Shown: piece by piece, positions 36,701 through 47,984 of the stretch
Numbering within the stretch: the first letter of the stretch is position 1
Layout: each line of letters begins with the position of its first letter
Assembly (NCBI RefSeq): GCF_963678975.1
Contig: NC_089275.1
Location: forward strand, 38,788,819-38,852,818
Direction of reading: 5' to 3'
Source of the DNA: Dysidea avara
Taxonomy: Eukaryota > Porifera > Demospongiae > Dictyoceratida > Dysideidae
DNA: 64,000 nt
Notes under the pieces: model-generated
What the model was told of the DNA's origin: nothing
Database searches by the model: none
Seen by the model: the letters and a program-made list of their open reading frames with translations, nothing else
Translations under genes and position numbers: made by a program

Positions 36701-39700
36701 AAATGTCACCCAGCACCTTCGTGCATACTAAGCGCCTCTAAAAATAATTATCGTGTTGCTGTGTTTAAGACATTCAGAGCCTTTTAACAGCTTTTAAGAC
36801 TTCACAACCATCTGCAAAGGCCAAAATAGTAAAAATCAACAGTGAGAGACTATGTGTATTATTTGCTGCTTCAGAAATGCAGCTACATACTAAACAAGAG
36901 AATCTGGGTCTCCTCAACCACCTACAGCTTGGCCTGTTTGTACCCCTCCCCTTGTCAGGTCCTGGATCTGCCCCTGTTTATGGTATCACTATTACTTTGT
37001 TCAAGGACATCTGTGTCCCCTCAAATCTCATTATGATCAGACATCATGCCATAAGTACAGATTTTGTCTGCCAACCTGATATTTATACATACGTCACAAA
37101 ACTATTTGATGTGCTTGACTGACCTTATAAACGATTGCACCATGCCCCTTAAATAACCAGAACGTACCACGACACCTCTACTGAGGTACACCCCTTAACA
37201 ATCTAGTTTTGTAATAAACAAGGTACCACGCCCCCAACTTAATCTACAAGATATCCCAATACAGTTGAGCAATCACACCAACATGGGCATTACATAGGTC
37301 TACAGTGTACGTATGCTCTAACGAAAAAGTTTTAACAAACTAGTGCAATAAACAATTAGTCATTAAAAATGAGTAAGATTCCAGCAGTAAACTAAAGTAG
37401 TGAAACAAGAGATGATAGTAGCTACGAGAAAAAATCCCTATTTGCATTGTAGTGATGTGGAAAATCTGCTTCTTATCACCGCAATCCTACTTCATTTTTA
37501 AATTAATGCTTTTTATTGAATCATTGCAAGAATCAGCCATTTTCACACATTCCTCAAATTCCATTTATTGCTTCACTGTTAAGCTGCACAAATAAATTTT
37601 TTGCTGTTATAAGTTTAGTCACTTTAGTTCTACAACTCCAAGACTAATGCATCATAAAAGGATGAAACTTTGGCTGTCCACTTCTTGCAACAATATAGCA
37701 AATAAATTACAGGTGCTTATTATAATGGAGCTTTAAATCCATCAAGGTATAGTGTTTTCCCAAGACAGGCCATTCCTGCAAAAAAAATTGGCAACAGTAA
37801 AAGCTGCATCATAAATAAATGCTCATAACTCATGTCCATTTTACTCTACAACTACAAACTAAAGATTTCTTACTCTCCACGAACAGGAAAATCTGATGGT
37901 ATATAGCTTTGAACTGTAGTTTCAGTGCATACTGAAGTGATTAAAATCTGAGTATTTTGCGCACATATTTTTACTCCAGTTTATTTCAAAAGCAGTTGGT
38001 TTTGTTACATACTACACATATGCAATATACTGTAGGACTGCAATAGCAGACATTCACGTATCTGTAGTCATATCCTATGCAGAGACAAATACAACAGTCA
38101 GTCACTGGACATTTGCCGTCCAAATAGCCTCTGTGCCTAACCATAGCTCAGTTTGCTCAGACATAATATCCTAGCTATCGGGATCGATTAAAACCCAGAA
38201 TATGGAATAACGGAACAGCGGGATTACGGAATAAGCATTCTTAACATTATACGTTTATTTATACCATCTATAACGTTTACACAATACTTACCTTGTAGCA
38301 ACTCCCCCGAGAATGCAACCATGATGGCAGGCAGATCCTCAGGGTGGTCTTTAAATAGAATATGCACAAAACTAACCACTCTATAATAATGTAACTAAGC
38401 TAAACTACTTTCTAATACACTTTGCTACATAATCGCTACAAAACTATTAAGTTCTTTCTGCTACACTTGCTACTACCAGCTATCACACTAGTAGCTGCCT
38501 GAATTTATTAGAGTCACGAGGTGTAAAATGATGGGAGCTTAAAACAGCACTTAACCCTTCAAATTTCGTTTTAAACTCGTTTGGTGATACATAACTAACA
38601 AAGTTGAGGAAGGTTAGCTAAAGTAGACCATTTCAAGGTAGATTGTTGGGGGTGGAATCTTTTGTCACTAATTAATTCGGGCAGTTACTCGTGTATGATA
38701 GCTGGAATAAGCAAGTGTAGCAAATAGTTTTGTAGCCATTATGTAGCAAAGTGTATTAGAAAGTAGTTTAGCTTAGTTAGGCTATTCTAGAGTGGTTAGT
38801 TTTGTACATATTCTATTTAAAGATTGCTCTGAGGATCGACGTAGTGCTGCCTGCCATCATAATTGCATTCTCGGCAGAATTGCTACGAGGTGTGTATTGT
38901 ATAAATGCTATAGATGGTATAAATAATCGTAAAATGTTAAGAATCCTTATTCCATATTCCGGGTTTTAATGAATCCCCTAGCTATCAAAAGAAAAGGGAT
39001 GGAGCCTAAGGAATACAGTTTATCTGTTTGGTTTATGGCTTGTACTGCTTATCATAACTACTACTTGGTTGCTAGGAGACATTACATTCTTACAACCCAA
39101 GGGGGGTGGTCATGAATGTACGTACTAGACCTACTCCCATTCAATTAGCAATGTTACAGTAGAGCAATGAATGATGTGAACAGTAGATACCAGAATTATT
39201 GACCATGTGCAATCTAACTCTTAGTTGAAATGTCTCACTCTGTCCTACCACGACCAATCAAGCCTGCACATGACAGGACATTATGACCAGTTTATTGCAA
39301 AATGTTATATTTGTCTCTGATCCTATGTATGCATCAGTATGTGCACATATGTACAAAGCATAATATAGTGAAACTGTGGCTATCCACAATTCAATCATCC
39401 ATTTCTCCACCTGGACACCATGGTGCTACATTTTATATCATACAGTTGTACATTTGTATGTTCTATTAGAGTAGTTTAGATACACGTACAATCTCACATA
39501 CTTTTTTACTACTTGACGCTGCCTAGTTACAACTAGCATCACATTTATTGCATGTGAAAAGTGGATTCAGCGTATGTTGATTATGAAAACAAGTTACTTA
39601 TTGTACAGTGTATATAAGTCAACTACATACATATATTATTAGATCTTTTTCCTTTGTATGTAGGCCAAACAGAAATCCAAGTTAGCCCCAAGGTTTAGTC

Positions 39701-42487
39701 ATGGCCACAACATCAGTGTACCCAAAATATACGAGGAGCAATATTCTGACTATGAATCAGGGACTGATGACCCGGACAGCAGGACAAATCTTGACCAATT
39801 TAAAGTCCGTCTTTCATTTGATTCAGCCCTCAGAAGTCCTTCAATGTGTAATGTAGTTGATAGCACTCATGAGCAAGACGTTTCTACTTCACCAAGAAAG
39901 CATGTTGCTAAATTCAAATCTAAGTCACCCCAGAAGCAAAATATTAAGTTAGCTGTTAGTGAAACAAAAGACAAGAAAGTAACACAGGGCACTAGGCATC
40001 GTGGCTTATCTAAAGACAAGAGTATTGCTGATAAGCAAGGTGATCAAGATGTAGCAAAGAGAATCAAGCAAGAAAAGCGGAAAAGCATGATACCAATATC
40101 AAAAGAGCACATAAAGAAAGCCACCCACCAAACTGAAAAGGATAAGGTTGATACTAATGCTAGATCAAATTGTGCCATTAAGAAACACAGAAAAGAAATG
40201 GCTGGAGACAATGTAGTGACGCAGCAAAGGAGGCAAAAGGTATCCAAGATAAAGGCCGAGACATCTAACACTAGTGTGGACACTTTTGCTACTCAGAGCA
40301 GTACTCACATAAGACCTGACTCCCCACCTGTGCCAACGTTAGCAAAGAAGCTTGCCAACTCTGCGGCTAGTAGCTCAGGTCAATCAACAGATGGTGGTAG
40401 CATAAAATCTCCAACTATTCTCTCTAAGAGAACTCAGCGAAAAGTTGCCAGAAGACTTGATTATAAGGAGTTGCCATCTAAACCAAAGCCAAATTCTGTG
40501 GTTAGAATGCAACAGCAACAACAGCTACAAGAACCATTGAATCAACAGCATGAATACTTACGAAGGCCTTCTAACTCTCCACCTGTCCCTGCATTAGCTA
40601 AGAAACTTCAGACCCATCAACTTCATAAGGAATCCTCTGTTGATTTTGATGATAACAAAAGACCTGTACTACCACCAATAACAGGTCAAAATGATTCAGG
40701 CCCCAACAACATAGAATTAGATGAGAATACTGTACCAATGCAAGCAAATAGAAGACCACAGCCAGTATTACCTCCTGTTGGCAAAACTGACCAAGTTCCG
40801 GTTGAGTTTAAATCATATTCACCTCCAGTTCCTGCCTTAGCAAAGCGATTGAGTCAGCAGATATCACACAGTCATGGTAATCACAGTTCGAATGTTACAT
40901 CCAACAATGAAGGAAATAGGTTTACATCATCAGAACTGCACTCTGACAGTAGGTTTACTTACTTTTCTGAACCAGATACAAACCTGACTGCTGGGAACAA
41001 TCCGTACTACAGCGCACAGCCTCTACAGCAAGTTGTATATGTGCCAGTGTCACCTCAACACTTCTCTGCCATGTATTCTCAGTCTGCAGTGAACTCTATA
41101 AATTTTCAAGGTCCCCAACCAGGAGTACCTGTGCCTCCTCAAATAATGTCACCAATTCCAATCATGATGTCCCCACAGACTCTATCCCCTGTTCACTCAC
41201 ATTACTCACAAAGCTCTGGAGTTACTGTTGGAATGAGCAAACCAGCTGACAACACTGTTCAGTCTCCACACATAGAAGTATCCAACAGTAATATTGAACA
41301 GTCAAATGTAACAATTCAACAACATGATAGTAGAACATTAGGACATGATGAACCACCATTAGTTGTTACTACACAGGAACATCAAACACATTTACAAGGA
41401 CGCTCCAGTCCTGTTCATTCTCCTACGTCCCAGTCATCACAGGAGAAGGAAGCTGTACTACAACATTTAGCTCTTATGAAGAAGGTACGTGTGCTTGTGT
41501 TTTGTGGTGGACTGCATTTGTGTCATTCAGTATTGTATATTTTTATGCAAAAGTACATAAACACATGCATGTATTTACTTACATACCTATATGACCATCT
41601 CAGTAAAAACTCACCTAGTTTGCAATCTTCTTTTCATTGTCTACAATGTTCAAAGAATGGGTTACCAAAGTTTCATGGTGAGTGGTTTTGAACTAGCATT
41701 AAAGAGTAGGAAGAGCAAAGATATCAATGTGTGCGTCAATTATAGTGAAAATATACTGAAAATAATCTACACGTGCTTACATTCAAAGCCATAACATCTT
41801 TTTTAATTGATCTACATGCAATGATGGAATTTGACATAAAATGTATGCCATGAATTGGCAAATTGGCCAAGGTATAGTTTTGGCTCTGTATTCACTTGTG
41901 CATACAAGTGTGAAGGTGTTTTAAGCAAAGAAATGATAATGATTTTGTTTACATCTGCCTCATGCATTGTAAATGCATGCGTGTGGCATGCATATCGTTG
42001 GAGCTACAAAGATGTTCAAAGTTTCTGTGAGCAGGCAAGTGTGATGGTAGTTTGAGACTTGCTTCCCTGAGTCATGGCTCGATCGAAACTTACTTCTTTA
42101 AAGTATGTGCAATTTCATCTATTTTTTAAAAGCACGTTTGTGCAAACTATGCGGGTTTTTACTGAGACAGTCGCATACGTACATACATGCACACATACAC
42201 ACATGCATACATACGTACGTACATACGTACATACATACATACATACATACATACATACATACATACATACATACATGCATACACACATACGTACATACAT
42301 GCTGCTACAGGTATGCACGTTTGATGCGTAGGTATACATGTTGCAATGCTGTTGTAGACAAGAGGCATATGTAATACTTTATTTTTTTCCCATTCTTTAG
42401 CGTTTGTTGGCACAGCAGCAAAGTATTACAAAGAAGCAATCATCATTTACATCACAACCGGATGATAAACAACCACCATCACTATAA
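29082..42487 (+). CDS. CCDC66/CSPP1-family centrosome-cilium coiled-coil protein
   Basis: Exons inferred: 29082-29091, 29856-29932, 30058-30553 (or from 30037), 30901-31028, 32169-32293, 33613-33703, 34475-34636, 34958-35026, 39664-41484, 42401-42487. They sum to 3,066 nt (1,021 residues plus stop) with compatible phases. Key matches to vertebrate CCDC66: an N-terminal DGSTGLLLV block like DGKTKLILS; SKSALDDLLKQLVDAK like the short helix after the basic N-terminus; and QIEERESKRRKGLEH followed by IKAQVAEKERKK and a long charged coiled coil to QEEQERIRRKE. FPFGRPGGGAPN resembles the GGGGAP motif of CSPP1. CCDC66 works at centriolar satellites, spindle poles and primary cilia; that role here is inferred. 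The 1.8-kb exon is low-complexity, with three PPVPxLAKKL-type repeats. The first two exons are the least certain. Confidence 0.85.
29092..29855. other. CCDC66-like intron 1 with a hairpin repeat
   Basis: At 29435-29522, CACCCAGACCTTTTGTATTT and its near complement GGTCTGGGT form an 88-bp hairpin around GGGTGGGGCC. A piece of the same word family (AAAAAGTGGTCTGG) occurs near 51518. A short CAATCAAGG-type repetition follows near 29660-29830. No other gene is seen. Confidence 0.5.
30749..30784. repeat. (AC)n microsatellite
   Basis: A perfect run of AC of about 34 bp in an intron of the CCDC66-like gene. Confidence 0.95.
31131..31960. repeat. Cluster of direct and inverted repeats (TTATTAATGAGGTCATGAAG)
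   Basis: Units of about 80-95 bp carry the core TTATTAATGAGGTCATGAAG, preceded by ATAATGAGGTGGTC and followed by TACACCTTTGCTATG and TTTGGGACCTAC. Plus-oriented units lie near 31365-31530; inverted units near 31140-31230, 31540-31615 and 31740-31815; decayed ones near 31820-31950. A MITE-like piece (31616-31735) is embedded. It is all within the intron 31029-32168. Confidence 0.75.
31616..31735. mobile_element. Fragment related to the MITE at 20673
   Basis: Shares GGGAAATTTTTGCTGATTTT and TTTGGGGGTTATCAG-type words with 20695-20745, and ends in AAGTATTTAGGCTGTAC, like the right terminus of that element. Confidence 0.6.
32294..33612. other. CCDC66-like intron 5; one diverged repeat
   Basis: 32485-32620 shares AAGTGCCTCTAAAAATAATT and nearby words with 36717-36845. 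Otherwise AT-rich with no recognised element. Open frames at 33388-33612 include intron sequence read up to the exon at 33613. Confidence 0.45.
33860..34050 (+). repeat. tRNA-derived SINE
   Basis: AGTATGTAGCAGAACACTTGG (in short) resembles an A-box region and CCAGGTTCAATGC a B box. The tail GTTTCTTTAAGCAATACAC then TTTACTCACAATGCTC is the kind of conserved 3' domain shared by several invertebrate SINE families. The SINE near 61846 has a similar tail. Confidence 0.6.
35027..35582. repeat. Intron with the uninterrupted version of the 10.3-11.0 kb repeat
   Basis: 35105-35160 (AAAATCACCTTTACAGAATAG) matches 10295-10330, and 35300-35450 matches 10845-11015. No CAAGGGGG element is inserted between the blocks here. 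Confidence 0.6.
35583..36303. mobile_element. Foldback element with 240-bp arms
   Basis: Left arm 35583-35819 (GGGTAGGTAAAAACAGGGGA to CTGAAGCTGACTGCATT) and right arm 36071-36303 are inverted. The loop holds two direct copies of about 75 bp (35852-35930 and 35988-36060) sharing TAGTAGCTAGG and CATAATAGACTAG. Non-coding, in CCDC66-like intron 8. Confidence 0.85.
36519..36976. mobile_element. hAT-like MITE with GGCGGATCCAGGA ends
   Basis: The left end CAATGGCGGATCCAGGAT and the right end, inverted, CAGGGGCAGATCCAGGAC, resemble the CAGGGGCGGATCCAGG terminus found in many animal hAT elements. TTTAT lies outside both ends, possibly the remains of a target duplication. The interior includes GGCAAATGCCCCCCTCC. 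Confidence 0.65.
36977..38174. other. CCDC66-like intron 8; decayed palindrome related to 11371-11652
   Basis: 37350-37515 is a weak palindrome (ATTAAAAATGAGTAAGATTCC against CCTACTTCATTTTTAAATTAA, in short), sharing TAGTGAAACAAGAGATGA with the foldback at 11371. The remainder is unrecognised. Confidence 0.45.
38175..38982. mobile_element. Foldback element with about 300-bp arms
   Basis: Left arm from GGGATCGATTAAAACCC to GCTACACTTGCTACTACCAG; the right arm repeats it inverted, ending GGGTTTTAATGAATCCCC. Loop about 200 bp near 38485-38690. Arms include AGGCAGATCCTCAGGGTGG and AAACTACTTTCTAATACAC. Non-coding. Confidence 0.85.
38983..39663. other. End of CCDC66-like intron 8; one dispersed motif
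   Basis: GTTCTATTAGAGTAGTTTAG occurs at 39460. No other feature is seen before the acceptor at 39663. Confidence 0.4.
42176..42300. repeat. (CATA)n microsatellite in last CCDC66-like intron
   Basis: Almost continuous ACATACATAC over about 125 bp with a few G or C substitutions. Open frames across it (Tyr/Ile/His/Thr or Val/Cys/Met) are artefacts of the repeat. Confidence 0.95.
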
Positions 42488-43059
42488 ACCCAGCTATCCC
42501 AACCCTTCAAATACATGAGAAATATTTTTGAAGAAAATTGAGTTTTCAATTGTGTTACATGTACATATACGGTATATGAAGTGTTCTATACTGTGGTAGC
42601 TGCTGTGTTTATTATTATGGTGAATTTTTACAACACAGTAATTTTCTTCATATTTGCTAAACATATTAATAATTATTATGTATGAATAACTCTTTGTGGT
42701 AATTACCAAATAATACAACTTGTAATACTGTATGTAGATGCTTGATAGCAGGCGCTTCGTGTAATAAGAGGTTCCATCAAAATACCGGTAGCACTCACAA
42801 ATTAAACTAACTAGAAATCACTGCTGTAAAACAGGATGTTTTCATTTATTGTGGTAAGATTCTCAAATTTCACAATTGTGACTGGACCTGTGAAAAATAG
42901 GGTATGTGGGCACATAAAATTTTCCAAGTTTCCATTGTCAATAACTTTTTGTACCATCTGATATTGCTATGGCCTCAGCATGTATTAGTGCTTTATAATA
43001 AAAGTTGCAGAGTGCAAATATTCTGTTCCTGTACTGAGATATGTCATGTTGGGTGTAGT
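42488..43059. other. 3' flank of the CCDC66-like gene; nothing recognised
   Basis: AT-rich sequence after the TAA at 42485-42487. ATTATTATGTATGAATAAC near 42670 could include a polyadenylation signal variant, but I cannot decide. Confidence 0.35.
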
Positions 43060-43790
43060 TTGTGTCCACACACCCCTGGCAAGCCTGTTCACAATGTTGT
43101 GAAAACCGTTTGTGCACAGACATGCAAAGATTCAGTGATCTTATGACTAATCCGTACCATAACTTTAATGACAATAGAAGTTAGGCTGATGGGTCTATAG
43201 TTTGATGGGAGTCACTTGTCATCCTTGTGCACAGGCACTATATTTGCAGTGACCCAATCAAGAGGCCTAGGTAAGCAGCCCGATGCATAAACAATTTGGA
43301 CAGTGGTACACCAATAAAATTAACGGCGTTTTTTACCAAGAAAAAGTAGGTATGGACCGAGTTTGGTCAACTCCTGGTTGCATCTTCAAGTGTAAAGGGG
43401 TATAGAAGATTACAAGGTTACTGAAGATTTACCAAAACCATAAAGATCTTCAACTGAAAAAACTGATTTAAAGTACTGGTTGAAAACATCTGTCTTGGTT
43501 ATCTTATCATCTAAACATCTGCCTTGGTGAAATCATCTATAACATCTCCAGGAGCAGACTAAAGGATTACAGTGATGATGGAATTATATACCCACCTCCA
43601 GAATTGCATCCTACCTGGTCAAGTTGTGAACAGGTTACTCACTTGTCTATATTCACGTTGAAGGTGAATATCTGTAGGATCGCATTTCATTGCATGATAG
43701 AGTTTTCTTTTTCAATGCATAGTATCAATATGGAACCAATGCTTTACTTGATGCCTTTTCCCTAGGAACAGCTGAGTCCATTGCAGAAGG
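43060..43790 (-). mobile_element. LINE (non-LTR retrotransposon) fragment with reverse transcriptase pieces
   Basis: Minus-strand translations give, from 5' to 3' of the element, KRKLYHAMKCDPTD and YRQVSNLF (43720-43625), ADVFNQYFKSVF-like FNQYFKSVFSVED (43500-43440), WVTANIVPVHKDD (43260-43215) and PSNYRPISLTSIV (43210-43165). These are the typical linker and first motifs of the reverse transcriptase of CR1/Jockey-like LINEs. Several stops and frame changes are present, both ends are missing, and the catalytic YADD region was not found. Confidence 0.8.
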
Positions 43791-43994
43791 AAACAGGTCC
43801 TTCCACATGGACCACAACACTATAATATTATCACCAGAAAAATCAATAACATCTCAACTGAAAATAATACTGTTCAAAATCAACTCTCTTATAGTTGTAT
43901 AGATACTAGATATTAGAGGATAGGATAGACAGGAAACAGCTGCAATGATCAGTGTTAATGTCAGTCATTTTTAATGATGATGTGTGTGTGTACC

Positions 43995-44110
43995 GGATCA
44001 TTAATATTACATCATTGCAGCCATTTCTTGGCTGCCATTTTGATTTCACAACTTTTTCACCCTGGCCTTTATGGAGGGCAGCTCTCTTGTTTCAAAGCTA
44101 GTCTGTTTTG
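43995..44110. repeat. Solo half-arm of the composite element head
   Basis: CAGCCATTTCTTGGCTGCCAT to GTTTTGGTATAGATTA (in short) matches the right arm of the palindromes at 1195-1355 and 22737-22885, without the left arm, array or tail. Confidence 0.7.
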
Positions 44111-44139
44111 GTATAGATTAATTTTTTATTGCTGAAGAT

Positions 44140-44700
44140 GGTTTTAATAAGGAATTCTCTTGTATTTGTTCTTTAGCATAATAATAATTATAAAACATTT
44201 CTATATATACATGCAATATAGCTAGCTACACCTAATAATTATTATGTACACGTCTCCAGCAGTAAAACAAAAAGAATTAAACAAAATAAAATAAAGTATA
44301 TCAAAAACTTTTGAATTTAAAAACTAAAATAGGGATCTATACTACAGAAAGCACTGAAAAAAGGGTTGTCTTACTTGTCTAGCTAAAATGGTGGTATCTT
44401 ATCACATCAACAATATGATAGATAATCCCTGCTTGTGGTGGGGTGCCATAATGAAACAAAACATAGATACTAGCACTCCACCACATGCTGTAGGGATTAC
44501 CTGTCATATTGTTTGACAGTGATATTATCACCATTTTTAGCTAGACAACCCTTGTTTCATAGTGATTTTTGTAGCATACGTATATCACTACTTTAGTTTT
44601 TTTTGTATCTACTAGTTTTCTACTGCTGGAAAATTCTCTTGTATTTGTTCTTAGCATTATATACATACATACAATAATAGCTAGCTACACATACACCATG
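44140..44700. mobile_element. Foldback element between two direct repeats
   Basis: Inner palindrome about 44320-44606: TTAGCTAGACAACCCTTG in the right arm pairs with CAAGGG..GTCTAGCTAA-type sequence in the left, and the TACTTTAGT/ACTAAAATAG ends also pair. It is flanked by direct repeats of about 80-90 bp (44140-44235 and 44615-44695) sharing ATTCTCTTGTATTTGTTCT and ATAGCTAGCTACAC. Confidence 0.7.
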
Positions 44701-45737
44701 CAACATGTCTGTTACAAGGATTTGATTCTCTTTCACTTTAATTACCATTGCCACCTTTTCTAAACCTTCACAAGCCTTTAATCAGTGAAAAAGAATGAAA
44801 TTCACACACAAAAAGCTATACCAATGTATGTAAAAAGCTGATCACAGGATTCTTAAAATAAATTGTGTGTGTACTGATAATCATCATAAGTCTTGAATGC
44901 TACAGTAGTAGTGAGAGGTACAGCCTCCTTGTACTGACCTTGTAGAAGTTCATTTATACGTAAAACTTTAGTAACTTTAACTGCATTAATAATGTGCATT
45001 ACCTTGTTATTTTGATTGTGTGCTGTATCACTATGCTTTATACGGAAATTACATAAGTAAATTTGATATGAAAAAAATTAAATTTCATTGCACCAGGTTT
45101 CTTATAAGGAAACCAACATACTTCTTGTGGGAAATCACAGTGTCATATCTTGTGATGAACTAACTGCAAATTTGTCTGAAATATTTTCTGGATGGTACCT
45201 TATATGCTTTAGCAAATTCTGCCAGCAGAAGCTGGAAAATTCTCACCTTATTCTGGAATAGGAAACCTGACAACCAATTAAAATACATAGATGTGGTATG
45301 CAATCAGAGTTTCAGGCATACTGCTTGGAACACGAAATCTCTTAATTCTCCCAGTGTGCAATTGCAATGACGTCATCACTATTAATCCTTCACTGTATAC
45401 TGTAGCACGCTTTTATAATTTCTGATCGCCCATACTATCCTGAATTCCTGATGTGTAAAATTCAATATGAATATTTGGTGTCAAATGACACACAGTGTTA
45501 TGGTACATTATTAAACAAACACTAAAATGATCAACCAGACTCTTTATGTATACATACATAGCACACTAACTACATACATAATTATATCTGCCTTCTTATA
45601 ACATTATTATAACATTATATAACATTATTATGTTATTTTATTGTATAAAATTTGACTGTTTGGGAGCAGTAATATTACTTGAAGTACCTATGTATGGCTA
45701 GGTGGTTATGCCATTAGTGGTTGTAACAAGTAAATTT
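44701..45737. other. No gene or repeat recognised
   Basis: AT-rich sequence without recognised structure, apart from a small tandem AACATTATTATAACATTATA near 45601. Confidence 0.4.
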
Positions 45738-46184
45738 TAGGGACCCGCCGATTATGCTCATAATTTTACCTATTATGCTATGCTGCACTGCTCAAAAATT
45801 TACCTATTATGCTTAAATGTATGCTCAATACTTACCTATTATGCTCAAATTATGCCCAATTATTTATGCCTCAGTTCTCATGCTCTGCTAATAATTTCCA
45901 ATTTATGGATAAATAATAAGTGGCTGAAGCACAAACTTACTTGTCAAAATGCATATCACAGAAAAGATCGATATACTCTAATAGAACAGTCTGCTATATG
46001 ATTGTTCTATTAGAGATACTGACTGTTCTATTAGAGTATATCGATCTTTCTGTGATAGCTATTTTGATAAGCAAGAATTCATACTATTACACAAATATTC
46101 TACCTATTATGCTAGCATTATGCTCAATGCTTTCAGACACCTATTATGCTCATAATTATGCCAGCATAATCGGCTTGTCCCTAG
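45738..46184. mobile_element. TTATGC-rich TIR element, copy 2, uninterrupted
   Basis: Ends are TAGGGACCCGCCGATTATGC and GCATAATCGGCTTGTCCCTA. The subterminal zones reiterate ACCTATTATGCTC. The centre is a palindrome built from GATCGATATACTCTAATAGA and its complement, the densest cluster of the dispersed motif in the window. It provides the reference for the interrupted copy at 16487-17647. Confidence 0.85.
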
Positions 46185-47984
46185 TAATTTACCAGTAGCA
46201 CATGAATGTATGTACAGACATTACTGCGTGTACTGTACCAAATTCATGACGCCAGAATAAAGAGAAAAAATCATTCCATTCACTAGTGATAATAATGTCT
46301 CTTGGTGATGTTTGTATGCTTGGCATCATATTCAAGTCACAATCTTAGGATTCTGACTTAGCTGTATGTACTTTAATCCTAGTGTTCTTATAGTGTTAGG
46401 TAAAATGATGTGTCAATTATAATTAATAAGCTCAATTTGTTACTATTAAATTTTTACTTTCTATTTAGGGTATTGACTGCTTTATATGAATGGATTTCCA
46501 TATAGATATGTGTCAATCAATGGGAACTATCTGGCACCTTGGACTGCCACTGGCCAGCTCAAACACACAAGGGCACAGACACCTTGGACAGTTATCTAGA
46601 TGAATTCCACATCATTCATTTCCTTTATTTGACAGGTGATCTTTAGAACTCGGCATTTAGGCTGCTGGAGACTCCATATTACCTGTTTGGCCATTTTCTG
46701 TTGATATACCAATATTATACAATTGCCCACTCACCATGGCCACCCCCACCACCCATGGTCATTACAGATACCACATCCAACTATTCACTTTAATACACAG
46801 TACTGATGTAACCATGATTATGAACAACTTCTTTCATGGGTGAAGATTTCATTTGGTCTTGTAAATTGAAATGCTTAAATTCGCATAATGATGAGCATAC
46901 ATCAATGATGAGCATACATCAATGATGAGCATACATCAATGATTTCCCGTCACATAATAATGTAAAGTGCATCATGTAATGTATGCATGTATGTACAAAA
47001 ATTGTTTTTGAATTAAAATGGATACTTACTATTATACATATATATGTACACATGAAATGCGTAAATGTGTAGTATAACTTACAACAACTGGAATAAATAA
47101 CTATTTAAAGTTACGTAAGTATGGTGATAAAAAAGAAATAGTACAGAATATGGACACTATACTACTGTAGGAAAAACCTTCCTTACATACACTATCCATG
47201 CATACATGTATCATGAACAGATTAGTGTGCACACTGTGTTTCATTTTGCATTTACCCATCACCTAACAACTGAAACTAATAATATAACAATTTCCAGAAT
47301 GGTGATTTCAATCACTTCAGATACCATGAACTGTTTAACTGTTTTAATTTTATTTGCATTTGTCTTCTATTTATGCTTTAATGATATCGAGTTGGTGTTT
47401 TAAATTATCCACTTGGCTTTCAAATTGTTCCACCCTTCCCTCAAATTGTTTAAAATACTCTAAATCTTTTAGCTGATGTTCATGGTACTTTCACCATGCA
47501 AAAAGTTTGAAATACTTAGGTGTATAACTGATGTATGATTATGATATACGCTAAGAGTACACATGTGTGGCGCATCTGTTATACACCATGGTTGCACCTG
47601 TGTATAGATACCATTTACAATACTATGTATAATTATGAGTATAATTGACTCATACACTACTGGTTAACCATGTGTATAACCTCTGTTTACATAAGTATAA
47701 TGTGTGTATATATAAGATATACATACTTAGATATACAGACCATTGTATAATTGTGGTGTAACAGCTGAGTATAACTGATGCATATTTCTGCTATTATAAG
47801 ATTAGAGGTTTTTAAAAATTTAATTAAAATATGTTATACAACATTAAATAAACATTGTTGCATGTGTTCAGTACAGTGTTCACATTTCTTGGATAGCTAC
47901 AGCTACGTTGTTCTTCCTTCCTCTATATAGGTCTCATCATCAAACAATGAAAGAGATCACTTGACAATGATTCGCATGCTCTCT
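46185..47984. other. No gene recognised; one short tandem repeat
   Basis: AATGATGAGCATACATC (17 bp) is repeated three times plus a part at 46887-46942. Related GTATAACTGATGTAT / GTATAACTGATGCAT words occur near 47522 and 47773. Otherwise nothing recognised. Confidence 0.45.

Noticed and set aside
42074-42413. Four overlapping open frames rich in Tyr, Ile and Val
   Set aside because: Produced by the (CATA)n microsatellite inside the last CCDC66-like intron.
42938-43174. 78-codon minus-strand frame as a continuation of the LINE reverse transcriptase
   Set aside because: Lacks the expected following motifs (including the catalytic YADD box); the recognisable LINE sequence stops near 43060.
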